A DNA stretch of 64,000 nucleotides, taken from the NCBI GenBank assembly GCA_963823075.1, contig CAWGKE010000001.1:1612001-1676000 (forward strand). The letters are read 5' to 3'. The stretch comes from UBA4732 sp963823075 (GTDB lineage: Bacteria; Planctomycetota; Planctomycetia; Gemmatales; Gemmataceae). The translations under genes were made by a program, and so were the position numbers. Positions 26,912 to 35,314 of this stretch are shown in pieces. Positions within the stretch are counted from its first letter, which is position 1. Each line of letters opens with the position of its first letter. The notes under the pieces are model-generated. The model worked only from the letters and a program-made list of their open reading frames with translations, made no database searches and had not been told where the DNA came from.

Positions 26912-27015
26912 AATCAGCCACAGAGATCACAGAGAACACCGAGAATGCCAAAACGAGTTCGCGGGATCGGTGCATTGTTTACCCTCTGTGTCCTCTGTGA
27001 TCTCTGTGGCTGATT
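26912..27015. repeat. Inverted repeat, CCACAGAG/CACAGAG family
   Basis: The arms 26912-26943 and 26984-27015 are built of tandem CACAGAG-type units and pair over about 32 bases with two mismatches. The right arm ends 5 bases before the WD40 stop codon. The left arm may encode the PSD1 signal peptide. From general knowledge, similar repeats are common in environmental bacterial genomes. Confidence 0.82.
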
Positions 27016-27020
27016 CTTGC

Positions 27021-30000
27021 TCACGGACAATCCAGCAGATACATCGTCGTGTCCGCGTTGCCGGTGACGAGCTGTTTGCCGTCCGGCGTGAAGGCCAGCG
27101 CCCGCACGAACAGCTGTGTCGGCTGCGCCGACACAGCGAAGTTCCATGACCGCAGCTCCTTCCCGTCGGCCGTGGCCAGCAGCCGCACCATGCCGTCCTC
27201 GCCGGCCGTCGCCAGCCGCGAGCCGTCGGGACTCAGCACGAACGGACTCAGCACGAACGCCGTCGGCCGTGGGTTCGGCCCCGTGTACGCCTTCAGCGCC
27301 TGCAGCTCCTTCCCCTTCGCCGTGTCCCACACCTTTATCAGACCCTCCTTATCCACCGCCGCCACGACCTTCTTGTCCGCCGACAGCGTCAGGTCCATCA
27401 CCTGACCCTCGTGGACCTGCAAATCGCCGCCCGGCAGCGCCGGCTGCTTCTTCATCACGTCCCACAGCCGCACCTTGCCGTCCGACGCGCCCAGCGCCGC
27501 CACGGCGCCGTCCGTGCTGAACGTCAGGCTCGTCACCTTCTTCAAGCCGTCGCCCACCTCCGCCGAGTCGGCCAGTTTGCCGGTATTCAGGTCGTAATAC
27601 TCCAGCGTGGTCGGCGCCACCCAGACGACCGCCTGCTTGCCGTCCGGCGTCGTCGCCAGCGACGTCGGCACGCCCGACGGGCCTGTGTCCTTCGTGTTCG
27701 CCCTCTCCTTGCCGGTCGCGCAGTCCCACACCCGCAGCGTCCGATCGTCTTTGCCGGCCGTCGATACCAGATATTTGCTGTCCGGCGTGAACGACAGGAT
27801 CGAGATCGCCGCGGCGGACCCCTTGAGGGCGAACAGGTCGCGCCCCGTCGCCGCCTCCCAGAGATGGATCGTGTCGTCGGCCGAGCCGGACGCGATCAGC
27901 CGGCCGTCGGGGCTGACGGCCACGACCGTCAGCGCCAGCGCGTGGCCGTAAGTCTCCACGCCCTCGCCGCCGCCCACCTCCCACACCTTGACCAGATGGT
28001 CCACCCCGGCCGACACGATGAAATGGCCGTCGTTGCTGAACGCGACCGAGGTGATCCAGTTCTTGTGGCCGCGGAAGCTGTGCACCTCCTGCCGCGTCTC
28101 CACGTCCCACAGCTTCACCACCTGATCGCCGCCGCCGGAGACGAGGTGCTTGCCGTCCGGGCTGAACGCCACCGAGCTGACGACGTTGGTGTGGCCGGCG
28201 AACGCCACGTTGGTCCCGTCCTTGAGGTCCCACACCAGCACGCGCTGGTCGCCGCCGCACGACGCCAGCTTCTTGCCGTCGGGGTTGAACGCCACGCAGC
28301 TGACCGACGATGTGTGGCCGGCCAGCGTCCGCTCCTCGGCGTACGTATCGGCGTTCCACAGCTTGACGGTGTGGTCGCCGCTGCCCGAGGCGATGTGCTT
28401 GCCGTCGCCGCTCCAGGCCACGCTGCCGACGACGGCCTGGTGGCCCACGATCGATTTCAGCTCCGTCCCCTTTTCCGTATCCCAAATCTTGATGAGCCAG
28501 TCGGCGCCGCCGGAGACGATCCGCTTGCCGTCCGGGCTGAAGGCGGCGGCGGTGACGGCCCGCGTGTGGCCGGTGAACGTGCGCAGCTCGGCGCCGGTCT
28601 TGGCGTCCCACAGCTTGAGCGTCTTGTCGCCGCTGCACGACACGATGGTTCGGCCGTCGGGGCTGTAGACCGCGGCCGTCACCGGGGCGGTGTGGCCTTG
28701 CAGCACGCGCACCGGCTTCGCCCCCGCCACGTCCCAGATGCGGACCAGCTTGTCGGCCCCCGCGGAGGCGACCTGCGAGCCGTCCGGGCTGAACACCGCC
28801 GACCAGACGGCGCCGTCGTGGCTGCCGAGGTCGCGCGACTGCTCGACCAGGCCCGGGTCCCAGACCCGTACCGTCTGATCGGCGCTGCCGGAGGCCAGCC
28901 GGCCGTCCAGGCTGAAGCTGATGCTGTTGATCGTGTCGGCGTGCCCTTGCAGCGTGCGGAAGCTCTGACCGTTGGAGACGTCCCAGAGGCGAATCGTGCG
29001 GTCGGCGCCGGCCGTGGCCAGCACCTTGCCGTCCTGGCTGAAGGCCAGGCAAGTGACGGGGCCGGTGTGCCCCTCGAACGACATCCGCTCGGCGCCGTCG
29101 GGGATATTGATGAGCCGGGCCGAATTGGGGTCGCTGCCGCAGACCGCCACGGCCGAGTCGTCGGCCCCGAAGGCGACGGCGTCGATCGAACCCCGGTCTT
29201 GCTTGAGCGGAAGGATGGCCACGATCGCCCCGTCGTCGGCCTTCCAGACGCGCAGGGAGCGGTCGGCGGCCACCGTGGCGATCAGCTTGCCGTCGCGGCT
29301 CCAGGCGACGCCCTTGACGCCGAGGCTGTGGCCGATCAGGTCGAGCTTCACGGAGTCGTTGGACAGGTCGTAGACGCGGACGTGCTTGTCGCCCCCGCTG
29401 GCGCCGGCCGCGAGGTACTTGCCGTCCGGGCTGTAGGCGAGACACGACAGGAAATCGGTGTGGCCGGTGAGCGACTTGACGTCCTTGCCGGTGTCGGCGT
29501 CCCAGATTTTGAGGGCCTTGTCCTCGCCGCCGGAGGCGACGGTCTTGCCGTCGGGGCTGAAGGCGACGCACCAGACGCGGTCGGCGTGGCCGGTGCAGCG
29601 GACGAGGGCGCGTCCCGTGTCGGCGTCCCAGACGACGACGGCGCCGTCGGCGCTGGCGGCGGCGACGCGCCGGCCGTCGGGGCTGAAGGCGACGGCCTGA
29701 ACGACGTGGGCATGGCGGAGTCGGCCGTCGCCGAAGAGGCGGGCGACGTGGTCGGGCAGGCCGGCGGGCAGGCCGGGCAGGTCCCAGCGCGCCTTGCGGA
29801 AGGCGTCGGCGGCCTCGACGAACCGGCCGGCCGCCAGCGCGTCATCGCCGCGCTTGGCGAAGGCGTCGGCCTTTTGATACCAATCGGGAGAGAATTTCTT
29901 CGTGAGACCCTGGCTGTCGGCGTCGGCCCGCTCCGTGCGGAACTTCGTCTGGAGGTCGTGGGCGGCCTCATCCGGCGGCGCCGCGGCGAGGCGGACTAGC

Positions 30001-30071
30001 ATCCCCGCTCCGAGGGCGGCCAGGAGCGGAACGAGTTTCCAGGCGGAAAGCGCCTTGGCCGTGGTGTTCAT
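27021..30071 (-). CDS. Secreted WD40 repeat protein (21 repeats)
   Basis: A 1,016-residue protein. ATG 30071 gives an N-terminal hydrophobic segment (LVPLLAALGAGMLVRLAAA), followed by a helical region (residues about 35-105), then WD40 units to the C-terminus. I count 21 units of the VAFSPDGKxLASGxxDxxVxxWD type, which would fill three seven-bladed propellers. A 15-base tandem duplication (27229-27258) inserts FVLSP twice in unit 20. Such proteins are protein-interaction platforms; the partner is unknown. It is the first gene upstream of the PSD1/DUF1501 region and separated from it by a palindrome. Confidence 0.9.
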   Translation of the reverse strand: MNTTAKALSAWKLVPLLAALGAGMLVRLAAAPPDEAAHDLQTKFRTERADADSQGLTKKFSPDWYQKADAFAKRGDDALAAGRFVEAADAFRKARWDLPGLPAGLPDHVARLFGDGRLRHAHVVQAVAFSPDGRRVAAASADGAVVVWDADTGRALVRCTGHADRVWCVAFSPDGKTVASGGEDKALKIWDADTGKDVKSLTGHTDFLSCLAYSPDGKYLAAGASGGDKHVRVYDLSNDSVKLDLIGHSLGVKGVAWSRDGKLIATVAADRSLRVWKADDGAIVAILPLKQDRGSIDAVAFGADDSAVAVCGSDPNSARLINIPDGAERMSFEGHTGPVTCLAFSQDGKVLATAGADRTIRLWDVSNGQSFRTLQGHADTINSISFSLDGRLASGSADQTVRVWDPGLVEQSRDLGSHDGAVWSAVFSPDGSQVASAGADKLVRIWDVAGAKPVRVLQGHTAPVTAAVYSPDGRTIVSCSGDKTLKLWDAKTGAELRTFTGHTRAVTAAAFSPDGKRIVSGGADWLIKIWDTEKGTELKSIVGHQAVVGSVAWSGDGKHIASGSGDHTVKLWNADTYAEERTLAGHTSSVSCVAFNPDGKKLASCGGDQRVLVWDLKDGTNVAFAGHTNVVSSVAFSPDGKHLVSGGGDQVVKLWDVETRQEVHSFRGHKNWITSVAFSNDGHFIVSAGVDHLVKVWEVGGGEGVETYGHALALTVVAVSPDGRLIASGSADDTIHLWEAATGRDLFALKGSAAAISILSFTPDSKYLVSTAGKDDRTLRVWDCATGKERANTKDTGPSGVPTSLATTPDGKQAVVWVAPTTLEYYDLNTGKLADSAEVGDGLKKVTSLTFSTDGAVAALGASDGKVRLWDVMKKQPALPGGDLQVHEGQVMDLTLSADKKVVAAVDKEGLIKVWDTAKGKELQALKAYTGPNPRPTAFVLSPFVLSPDGSRLATAGEDGMVRLLATADGKELRSWNFAVSAQPTQLFVRALAFTPDGKQLVTGNADTTMYLLDCP
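27229..27258 (-). repeat. 15-base in-frame tandem duplication in the WD40 gene
   Basis: GGACTCAGCACGAAC occurs twice without a gap and adds five residues to one propeller blade. The exact identity suggests a recent duplication or an assembly slip. Confidence 0.85.
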
Positions 30072-30170
30072 TATCGTGTCCCCGCACGGAGGTCGGTTCA
30101 CCGGAGGTACGCTGGAGTATAGGAGGCGGGTCGCGCGCTCCGCAAGCGGGTTTCCGACGGGGGCGACCCC

Positions 30171-30235
30171 GGTTAGCCGCGACGCGCCAGCGGAGCGCTC
30201 CGGTCCCGCGCTCCGCTGGCGCGTCGCCGCTAACC
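30171..30235. repeat. Palindrome, GGTTAGCCGCGACGCGCC family
   Basis: Arms 30171-30198 and 30208-30235 (28 bases, one mismatch, 9-base loop). The left arm is identical over 28 bases to the arm at 38608-38635, 8.4 kb away. It lies between the divergent WD40 and glycosyltransferase genes. Confidence 0.87.
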
Positions 30236-30340
30236 GAACGTGGTTTATTCCACACAGGGAAAAGCTTTGCCCCGCCGCGTCCGGTCGCTACCATACACAC
30301 CTTCGCCCCAAGTCCTCGAAACGGTGCGCGGTATCCAGGG

Positions 30341-31509
30341 ATGCCCAACGGCGTGGAACACAGGCCGCCGCGGATCTTGGTCCTGTCCGCCTCGGTCGGC
30401 GCCGGCCACCTGCGCGCCGCCGAGGCCGTCGAGCTGGCCCTGCGCGAGACGGCCCCCGACGCCTTCGTCCGCAACCTCGACGTGCTGGAGACGACGGGCC
30501 GGACCTTCCGCCGGCTCTACTCCCGCGGCTACCTCGGCCTGATGAACCGCGCCCCCTACGTTCACGGCTACTTCTACGATCTCTTCGATCGCCCCGGCCG
30601 CGCCCCCATCACGCGCACCGACCAAGTTCGCCTCGCCCTGGAACGGCTCAACCTGCGCCGCTTCATCCACCTCCTGCAAGCGGAACCGTGGGACCTCGTC
30701 GTCAACACGCACTTCCTGCCGGCCGAGATCGTCGCCGCGCTGCGGCGACAGGGCAAACTCGACGTTCCGCAGGTGATCGTCACCACCGACTTCGACACCC
30801 ATCGCATGTGGGTCCATTCGCCGTGCGAGCATTATTTCACGGCCACGGAGGAGGGATCGCGCTACCTGCAATACTGCGGCGTGCCGGCCGCCGACGTGTC
30901 CGTCACCGGCGTGCCGATTCACCCGGTCTTCCGCACCCCCAAGGACCGGACGGCGTGCGCGGTCAAGCACGGCCTTGCGACCGACCGGCCCGTGATCTTG
31001 CAGATGGCGGGCGGCTTCGGCGTGGTGGGGCCGATCCAGCCGATGTACGAGGCGCTGCTGCGGACGGCCCGGCCGATCGAGCTGGTGACGGCCGTCGGCC
31101 GCAACGCCGCCTTGCAGGCGCGGTTGGAGAAGGTCCCGACGCCGCCGCGCCATCGCGCCCGCGTGCTGCCTTTCACCCGCGAGATCGACGAGTACATGGC
31201 CGCGGCCGACCTGGTGGTGTCCAAGCCGGGCGGCCTGACCGTGGCGGAGACGCTGGCGCACGGGGCGGTGCTGGTCATGGTGCAGCCGGTGCCGGGGCAG
31301 GAGAGCCGCAACAGCGACTATCTGCTGGAGAACGGGGCCGCGGTCAAGGCGAACAACCTGGCGCAGCTGGTGTTCAAAGTGGATGCGCTGCTGGCCGACC
31401 CGGATCGGCTGGCCCGGCTGCGCACAACGGCGCCCGCATCGCCCGGCCCAGCGCGGCCTTCGACGTGGCTAACCGGGCGCTGAGGTTCGTCCGGCCGTCA
31501 AAGCAGTGA
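30341..31509 (+). CDS. MGDG-synthase-like glycosyltransferase, frameshift near the 3' end
   Basis: A protein of about 389 residues of the monogalactosyldiacylglycerol synthase / UDP-GlcNAc transferase (MurG-like, GT28) superfamily. The N-terminal motif SASVGAGHLRAAEAV is the glycine-rich donor/acceptor loop. The C-terminal motif VVSKPGGLTVAETLAHGA is the nucleotide-sugar binding site. The first frame stops early at 31483, but the next frame continues NAARIARPSAAFDVANRALR to TGA 31509; one base is missing near 31425. It probably makes membrane glycolipids. ATG 30341 is chosen because the conserved PRILVLSASVGAGH follows directly. The stop codon is inside the next palindrome. Confidence 0.85.
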
Positions 31510-31596
31510 GGAGTCAGGGGTCAGTAACGACCGGATGCCAACACCGCTGCCCCCACCCTTCCTGCCGACTCCTGACTCCTGACTCCTGACTCCTCA
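31507..31596. repeat. Inverted repeat, GGAGTCAG family
   Basis: TGAGGAGTCAGGGGTCAG (31507-31524) pairs with 31579-31596 with one mismatch. The left arm starts at the glycosyltransferase stop codon. It has the same unit as the repeat at 1745-1858. Confidence 0.82.
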
Positions 31597-31616
31597 GGCG
31601 ATCGGCAGGTCTTGAG

Positions 31617-31790
31617 TTACCCGCGTATCGGTCGGATCGGTCTAATCGTGATGTCGTACTTGGGCAGCGTCTGGGATCGTTCCAGACGCGCCTCGTAAGG
31701 CTTCATTTCCTTCTTGGTCAATCGAATGCCCGCCGGGTAGTCGCCGGTCAGGCGTTTCACCGTCGGATGTTGGCCACGCCAGGTCATCCG
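31617..31790 (-). pseudogene. Transposase C-terminal remnant (ISAzo13-like)
   Basis: The minus frame ends with MTWRGQHPTVKRLTGDYPAG and then IRLTKKEMKPYEARLERS, LPKYDITI. This resembles the C-terminus of ISAzo13-type DDE transposases. Upstream of about 31800 the similarity is lost, so only about 60 codons remain. No terminal inverted repeat could be located. Confidence 0.65.
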
Positions 31791-31799
31791 CCGAGCGTA

Positions 31800-32180
31800 C
31801 TCCAAGATCACCTTTAACCCGTTGAGCAACGCTCCGCCCGACGGGCACTGCCCGCGCACCGTTCCAGCGTGACTTCGGCCCGGAACAACCGTCCCTGATG
31901 ACCCCTGAGCCGATCGGCGCCACGCCGCAACAAGTCATCGAGCCGTTCGCGGGAGCCGTCCAGGACTCGACCTCCACCGCAGACAAGACGATGCCACGCA
32001 CCCATCCTCGCGTTTCCCGCGCTCCGGGGGAAGACCAACCGGCGGGTAATTCATCTCCTGCCGGGCGCCTAATGGTCATGGCCCGATTCCCGAATCGGTT
32101 CGCGGGCGAACCCAGCAGAGGTATATCCCCGCGTTCGCTCGGTGCGAAGTCGAATAGGGAAGAGGGCACGGTGAACGACG
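31800..32180. other. No gene recognised
   Basis: Short frames on both strands lack start signals and known motifs. The stretch lies between a transposase remnant and the left VapBC repeat and may be decayed mobile-element sequence. Confidence 0.4.
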
Positions 32181-32224
32181 AAGGCGGCCGGCGAGCCTCG
32201 CCGCCAAGCAGAAGTCTCACCGGC
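32181..32224 (+). repeat. 44-bp repeat left of VapBC (copy A)
   Basis: Matches 33027-33070 in direct orientation at 42 of 44 bases. Each copy is itself a weak palindrome, with GCCGGTGAG-type and CTCACCGGC ends about 20 bases apart. Confidence 0.88.
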
Positions 32225-32253
32225 CCGGCGTCGCCCGGGGCTGGAGTGGGGAG

Positions 32254-32667
32254 CTAGGGAAACAAGATCGCGAATCCTTCTTGGGTGAAATGATGATCGT
32301 TGGTCAGCGCCTCGGACAGGCCCAGGCTCCTCATGGCAAGCATCGACCGGCAGTCGGTGAGGCTGTACCCCTTGTCGGGCCGGGCCTCGTAAAGCGCCAG
32401 GGCTGCGTCGAAGTCGGTACGGGTTTGCGGCAACACGACCACCTTCGGATCGCTGCGGATGTCGTGAACAGTCGCAGCGGCGTAAGCCCGGCCGACCGGC
32501 CCCGTGCCCGCCAGGGCGTTGAGAAATTCCATGAGAACTTCGTCGGTGGTGACGATGCGGGCCGAGGCATTTGCCCCCGCCCAGCGTCTGGCCGCAGCGT
32601 GCCACGGGTCGCGCGGCCGGGCCAGGGCCAGCCAGTAAAACGTGTCAGCGAAGACGGTTGGCGGCAT
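32254..32667 (-). CDS. vapC: PIN-domain toxin VapC
   Basis: A 137-residue PIN-domain ribonuclease. Acidic positions are visible in VFADTFYWLAL (Asp), TTDEVLMEFLN (Glu), SLTDCRSMLAM (Asp) and LTNDHHFTQEGF (Asp). This is the typical fold signature, ending in a short hydrophobic tail. ATG 32667 follows the antitoxin stop by 7 bases. VapC enzymes cleave tRNA or rRNA when the antitoxin is lost; the target here is unknown. The pair is bracketed by the 44-bp repeats. Confidence 0.87.
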   Translation of the reverse strand: MPPTVFADTFYWLALARPRDPWHAAARRWAGANASARIVTTDEVLMEFLNALAGTGPVGRAYAAATVHDIRSDPKVVVLPQTRTDFDAALALYEARPDKGYSLTDCRSMLAMRSLGLSEALTNDHHFTQEGFAILFP

Positions 32668-32674
32668 CGGCAGG

Positions 32675-32941
32675 TCACTCCGGCCGCTTCGGGGTCCCGT
32701 ATAGGTAGTGATCGTGCTGCGCCGCCAAGTCGTCCGGTAAGGCGGCCAACACTTCCGGCGGCAGGGCGCGGGCGCGGGCCGCGATCCGCTCCGCGAGCGA
32801 CGGCCCGGCCGGTCCCAGGATGATCCGGCCGTCCTGGACTTCGGCCACCAGGTCGGCCCCCGGCGCGACCCCGGCTGCCCGGCACAACTCGGCGGGGAGC
32901 AGCACCGCACCGCTGGCGTCCGCTTTGATGATTGTGGACAT
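32675..32941 (-). CDS. vapB: AbrB/MazE-fold antitoxin VapB
   Basis: An 88-residue protein with an N-terminal swapped-hairpin AbrB-like DNA-binding region (TIIKADASGAVLLPAELCRA then AGV). A C-terminal toxin-binding tail follows, rich in Ala, Leu and Pro, ending YLYGTPKRPE. It is directly upstream of vapC on the minus strand. Autoregulation of the operon is expected for the family; an operator is not evident. Confidence 0.85.
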   Translation of the reverse strand: MSTIIKADASGAVLLPAELCRAAGVAPGADLVAEVQDGRIILGPAGPSLAERIAARARALPPEVLAALPDDLAAQHDHYLYGTPKRPE

Positions 32942-33026
32942 GGGCCTCGACCTCCGCAGGGAACACGGATAACTGTCTGGAACAGCTCCAGGCTAACGGA
33001 AACGCGAACGGACCAGAAGAGCAAGA

Positions 33027-33070
33027 AAGGCGGCCGGTGAGTCTCGCCGCCAAGCAGAAGTCTCACCGGC
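33027..33070 (+). repeat. 44-bp repeat right of VapBC (copy B)
   Basis: Second copy of the repeat at 32181-32224 with two mismatches. It lies 86 bases upstream of the vapB start. The copies enclose about 800 bases holding only vapBC. Confidence 0.88.
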
Positions 33071-33507
33071 GCCGACGCCACCGGCACGACGAACGACAAT
33101 CCGCCGAGGCCCGCGTACAGCCCGCCCGTCACGCGGCGGAGGGCGCCGCCCGTCCCCGGCCCGACTCGCAACCGCGCCTTTCCTTCATCGTCGCTCAACG
33201 GCAGCCGTTCTTCGGGGCCCCCGGACCCTTGGCGCAATGGCGCAACCACACGGCGCGAAGTCGGGTGTCGGCCGGACCCCGCCGCCAGCGAGAACCGAAC
33301 CACCCCGGCGCCTGCGTCCCTCGCCCCTTTTCGCCGCGAGCGCCTTCCCCTTCCAGCCGCGCGGCATTTGGCGCGAACCGCCCGGCCTGATAAGATATGG
33401 GGGTCGGGGCGATTCCCCCGTGCCGGCGGAATCGGCCCGGCTCGCGGCGTGCGGTGGTTCCTTTCCTCTCCGTGGTCTCACGGCATTGGCGCCAAGGAGG
33501 TGTTCTC
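33071..33507. other. No gene recognised upstream of uspA
   Basis: Frames on either strand here are Pro/Arg-rich and lack motifs or start signals. The only functional signal seen is the AAGGAGG ribosome-binding site at 33494-33500 that serves uspA. Confidence 0.4.
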
Positions 33508-33979
33508 GTGATTCGCATCGAGAAGATCCTGTACCCGACCGATTTCTCGTCGTACTCCAACCAGGCGTACTTCCACGCCATCGCCTTGGCGGAGAACCAC
33601 CGGGCCAGCCTCACCGTGCTGTTCGTCTACACGCCCGACATGATCACGCCCGGCTCGGAGGGGGACGAGGACGCCGACCGCCGCTACTGGCAGAACCAGC
33701 TCGAACAGATCCGGCCCGTCGATCCGGGCATCACGGTGCGCCACGTCTTCCTCGAAGGCGACCCGGCCGAGGAGATCGTGCGCTACGGCCGCGACGCCGG
33801 CGCCGACGTGATCGTCATGGGCACGCACGGCCGAACCGGCCTGGAGCGGCTGCTGATGGGCAGCGTCGCCGAGCGCGGTACTGCGCGACGCCCCGTGTTC
33901 CGTGCTGGTGGTCAAGCTGCCCAAGGGCCAGCCGTCCACGGAGCGCGGCGACGTGGAAGTGGCGGCCGGCCCGGCGTGA
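33508..33979 (+). CDS. Universal stress protein (UspA family), frameshifted
   Basis: A protein of about 157 residues. The GTG start at 33508 has a strong AAGGAGG 7 bases upstream. It begins IRIEKILYPTDFSSYSNQA. The ATP-binding pattern is VMGTHGRTGLERLLMGSVAE (G-2x-G-9x-G-S). After SVAE the frame shifts near 33870: an extra C restores AVLRDAPCSVLVVKLPKG and the TGA at 33977-33979. It is a cytoplasmic stress-response nucleotide-binding protein. A convergent aldo/keto reductase follows after a palindrome. Confidence 0.88.
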
Positions 33980-33994
33980 CGCCGCGGCGAGAAG

Positions 33995-34085
33995 CAGTGA
34001 GGAGTGAGGAGGGGGGAGTGAGGAGGAAAGACCGGCCCCGATGGCTTGTCTTCTCTCTTCACTCCCCCCTCCTCACTCCTCACTG
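33995..34085. repeat. Inverted repeat, GAGTGAGGAG family
   Basis: Perfect 27-base arms (33995-34021 and 34059-34085) made of GTGAGGA-type units. It lies between two convergent genes and could act as a bidirectional terminator-like hairpin, though no T-run is present. Confidence 0.85.
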
Positions 34086-34096
34086 TGTTTTACGGG

Positions 34097-35080
34097 TTAC
34101 TGGAACCCGCGCACCGGATGCGGCCGGTAGGGCGCTTCGAGCCGCCGGACCTCGTCCGTGCTCAGTTCCAGGTCGAGGGCGGCGACCGCGTCGTCGAGGT
34201 GCGCCAGCTTCGTCGCGCCGATGATGGGGGCGGCGACGGCCGGCCGCGACAGCAGCCACGCCAGCGCCACCCGCGCCGGCGAAACGCCGCGGCCCTTCGC
34301 CACGTCCCGCACCGCGTCGATCACGGCCTGGTCGCTCGGCTGGTCGTACAGCTTGCGGGCGAAGTCGTCGGACTCGGCCCGGCGCGTCGATTCCGCGTCG
34401 GCCGGCGACCGCCGCGTGCCGGCCAGCAGCCCCCGCGCCAGCGGCGACCACGGGATCGCCGCCACGCCCTCCGCCTCGCACAGCGGCAGCATCTCGCGCT
34501 CTTCCTCCCGGTAGAGGAGGTTGTAATGGTTCTGCATCGTGACGAACCGCGCCCAGCCGTGCCGCTCCGACAGGCTCAGCGCCTGGGCGAACCGCCATGC
34601 CGCCGTCGAGCTGGCGCCGAGGTAGCGCACCTTGCCCCGACGCACCAGCTGGTCCAGGCCCGACAGCATCTCGTCGATCGGCGTGTCGGGGTCGAAGCGG
34701 TGGACTTGATAGAGGTCGATCGTCTCCATTCCCAGGCGGCGCAGGCTGGCCTCGCAGCCCTGGACGACGTGCTTGCGGGAGAGGCCGCCCATGTTGGGCC
34801 GATCCGACATGGGGTTGAAGACCTTGGTGGCGACGACGCACTCTTCGAGGCGGGCGAGCTCCTCGAGCGCCCGGCCGGTGACTTCCTCGCTGGCGCCGAT
34901 GGAGTACATGTCGGCGGTGTCGAAGAAGTTGATGCCGAGTTCGACCGCGCGGCGGAAGAAGGGGCGCGCAGCGGCCTCGTCGAGGACCCACGGCCGCCAG
35001 GCCGGGCTGCCGTAGCTCATGCAGCCCAGGCACAGCCGCGACACCGTCACGCCGGTGCGGCCCAGAAGAGTGTACTTCAT
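34097..35080 (-). CDS. Aldo/keto reductase
   Basis: A 327-residue NADPH-dependent oxidoreductase of the (beta/alpha)8 AKR superfamily. The catalytic tetrad is visible: Asp54 and Tyr59 (INFFDTADMYS), Lys86 (VVATKVFNP), His127 (LYQVHRFDPDTP). The sequence is closest to the YghZ/IolS-like group (TLLGRTGVTVSRLCLGCM). ATG 35080 has GAGG about 7 bases upstream. It stands alone between two palindromes; the substrate cannot be predicted. Confidence 0.92.
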   Translation of the reverse strand: MKYTLLGRTGVTVSRLCLGCMSYGSPAWRPWVLDEAAARPFFRRAVELGINFFDTADMYSIGASEEVTGRALEELARLEECVVATKVFNPMSDRPNMGGLSRKHVVQGCEASLRRLGMETIDLYQVHRFDPDTPIDEMLSGLDQLVRRGKVRYLGASSTAAWRFAQALSLSERHGWARFVTMQNHYNLLYREEEREMLPLCEAEGVAAIPWSPLARGLLAGTRRSPADAESTRRAESDDFARKLYDQPSDQAVIDAVRDVAKGRGVSPARVALAWLLSRPAVAAPIIGATKLAHLDDAVAALDLELSTDEVRRLEAPYRPHPVRGFQ

Positions 35081-35106
35081 GACGCATCCTCAAGGGGGAA
35101 CCTGCC

Positions 35107-35207
35107 GAACCGCCAAGACGCCAAGAAGATCGAGACAAGGCCCGAAACCATCATAGGCAGGAACATGCGTTTTTGTCTTCTTGGCGTTCTTGGCGTCTTG
35201 GCGGTTC
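35107..35207. repeat. Inverted repeat, CGCCAAGA family
   Basis: The left arm (35107-35137) and right arm (35173-35207) are tandem CGCCAAGAA-type units. The right arm has one unit more. It lies between divergent genes, just upstream of the promoter at 35223. Confidence 0.82.
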
Positions 35208-35222
35208 ATTCGTGTCTGGAAT

Positions 35223-35251
35223 TTGTTTCGGCGCCGGCTGGACGCTATGAT
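35223..35251 (+). promoter_or_regulatory. Sigma70-type promoter of the M24 gene
   Basis: TTGTTT (35223-35228) and TATGAT (35246-35251) with a 17-base spacer. The predicted start is near 35258, about 57 bases before the GTG at 35315. Confidence 0.6.
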
Positions 35252-35314
35252 ATACCGGGACAAGATGTCCGCGGTCCTTCTTCGCCGCCCCGGGTCACAA
35301 AGGACGCCACCCTC

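Noticed and set aside
27411..29999. Long open frame (862 codons) on the plus strand opposite the WD40 gene
   Set aside because: Shadow of a GC-rich gene: Arg/Gly/Ala-rich with no motif, while the minus strand encodes clear WD40 units.
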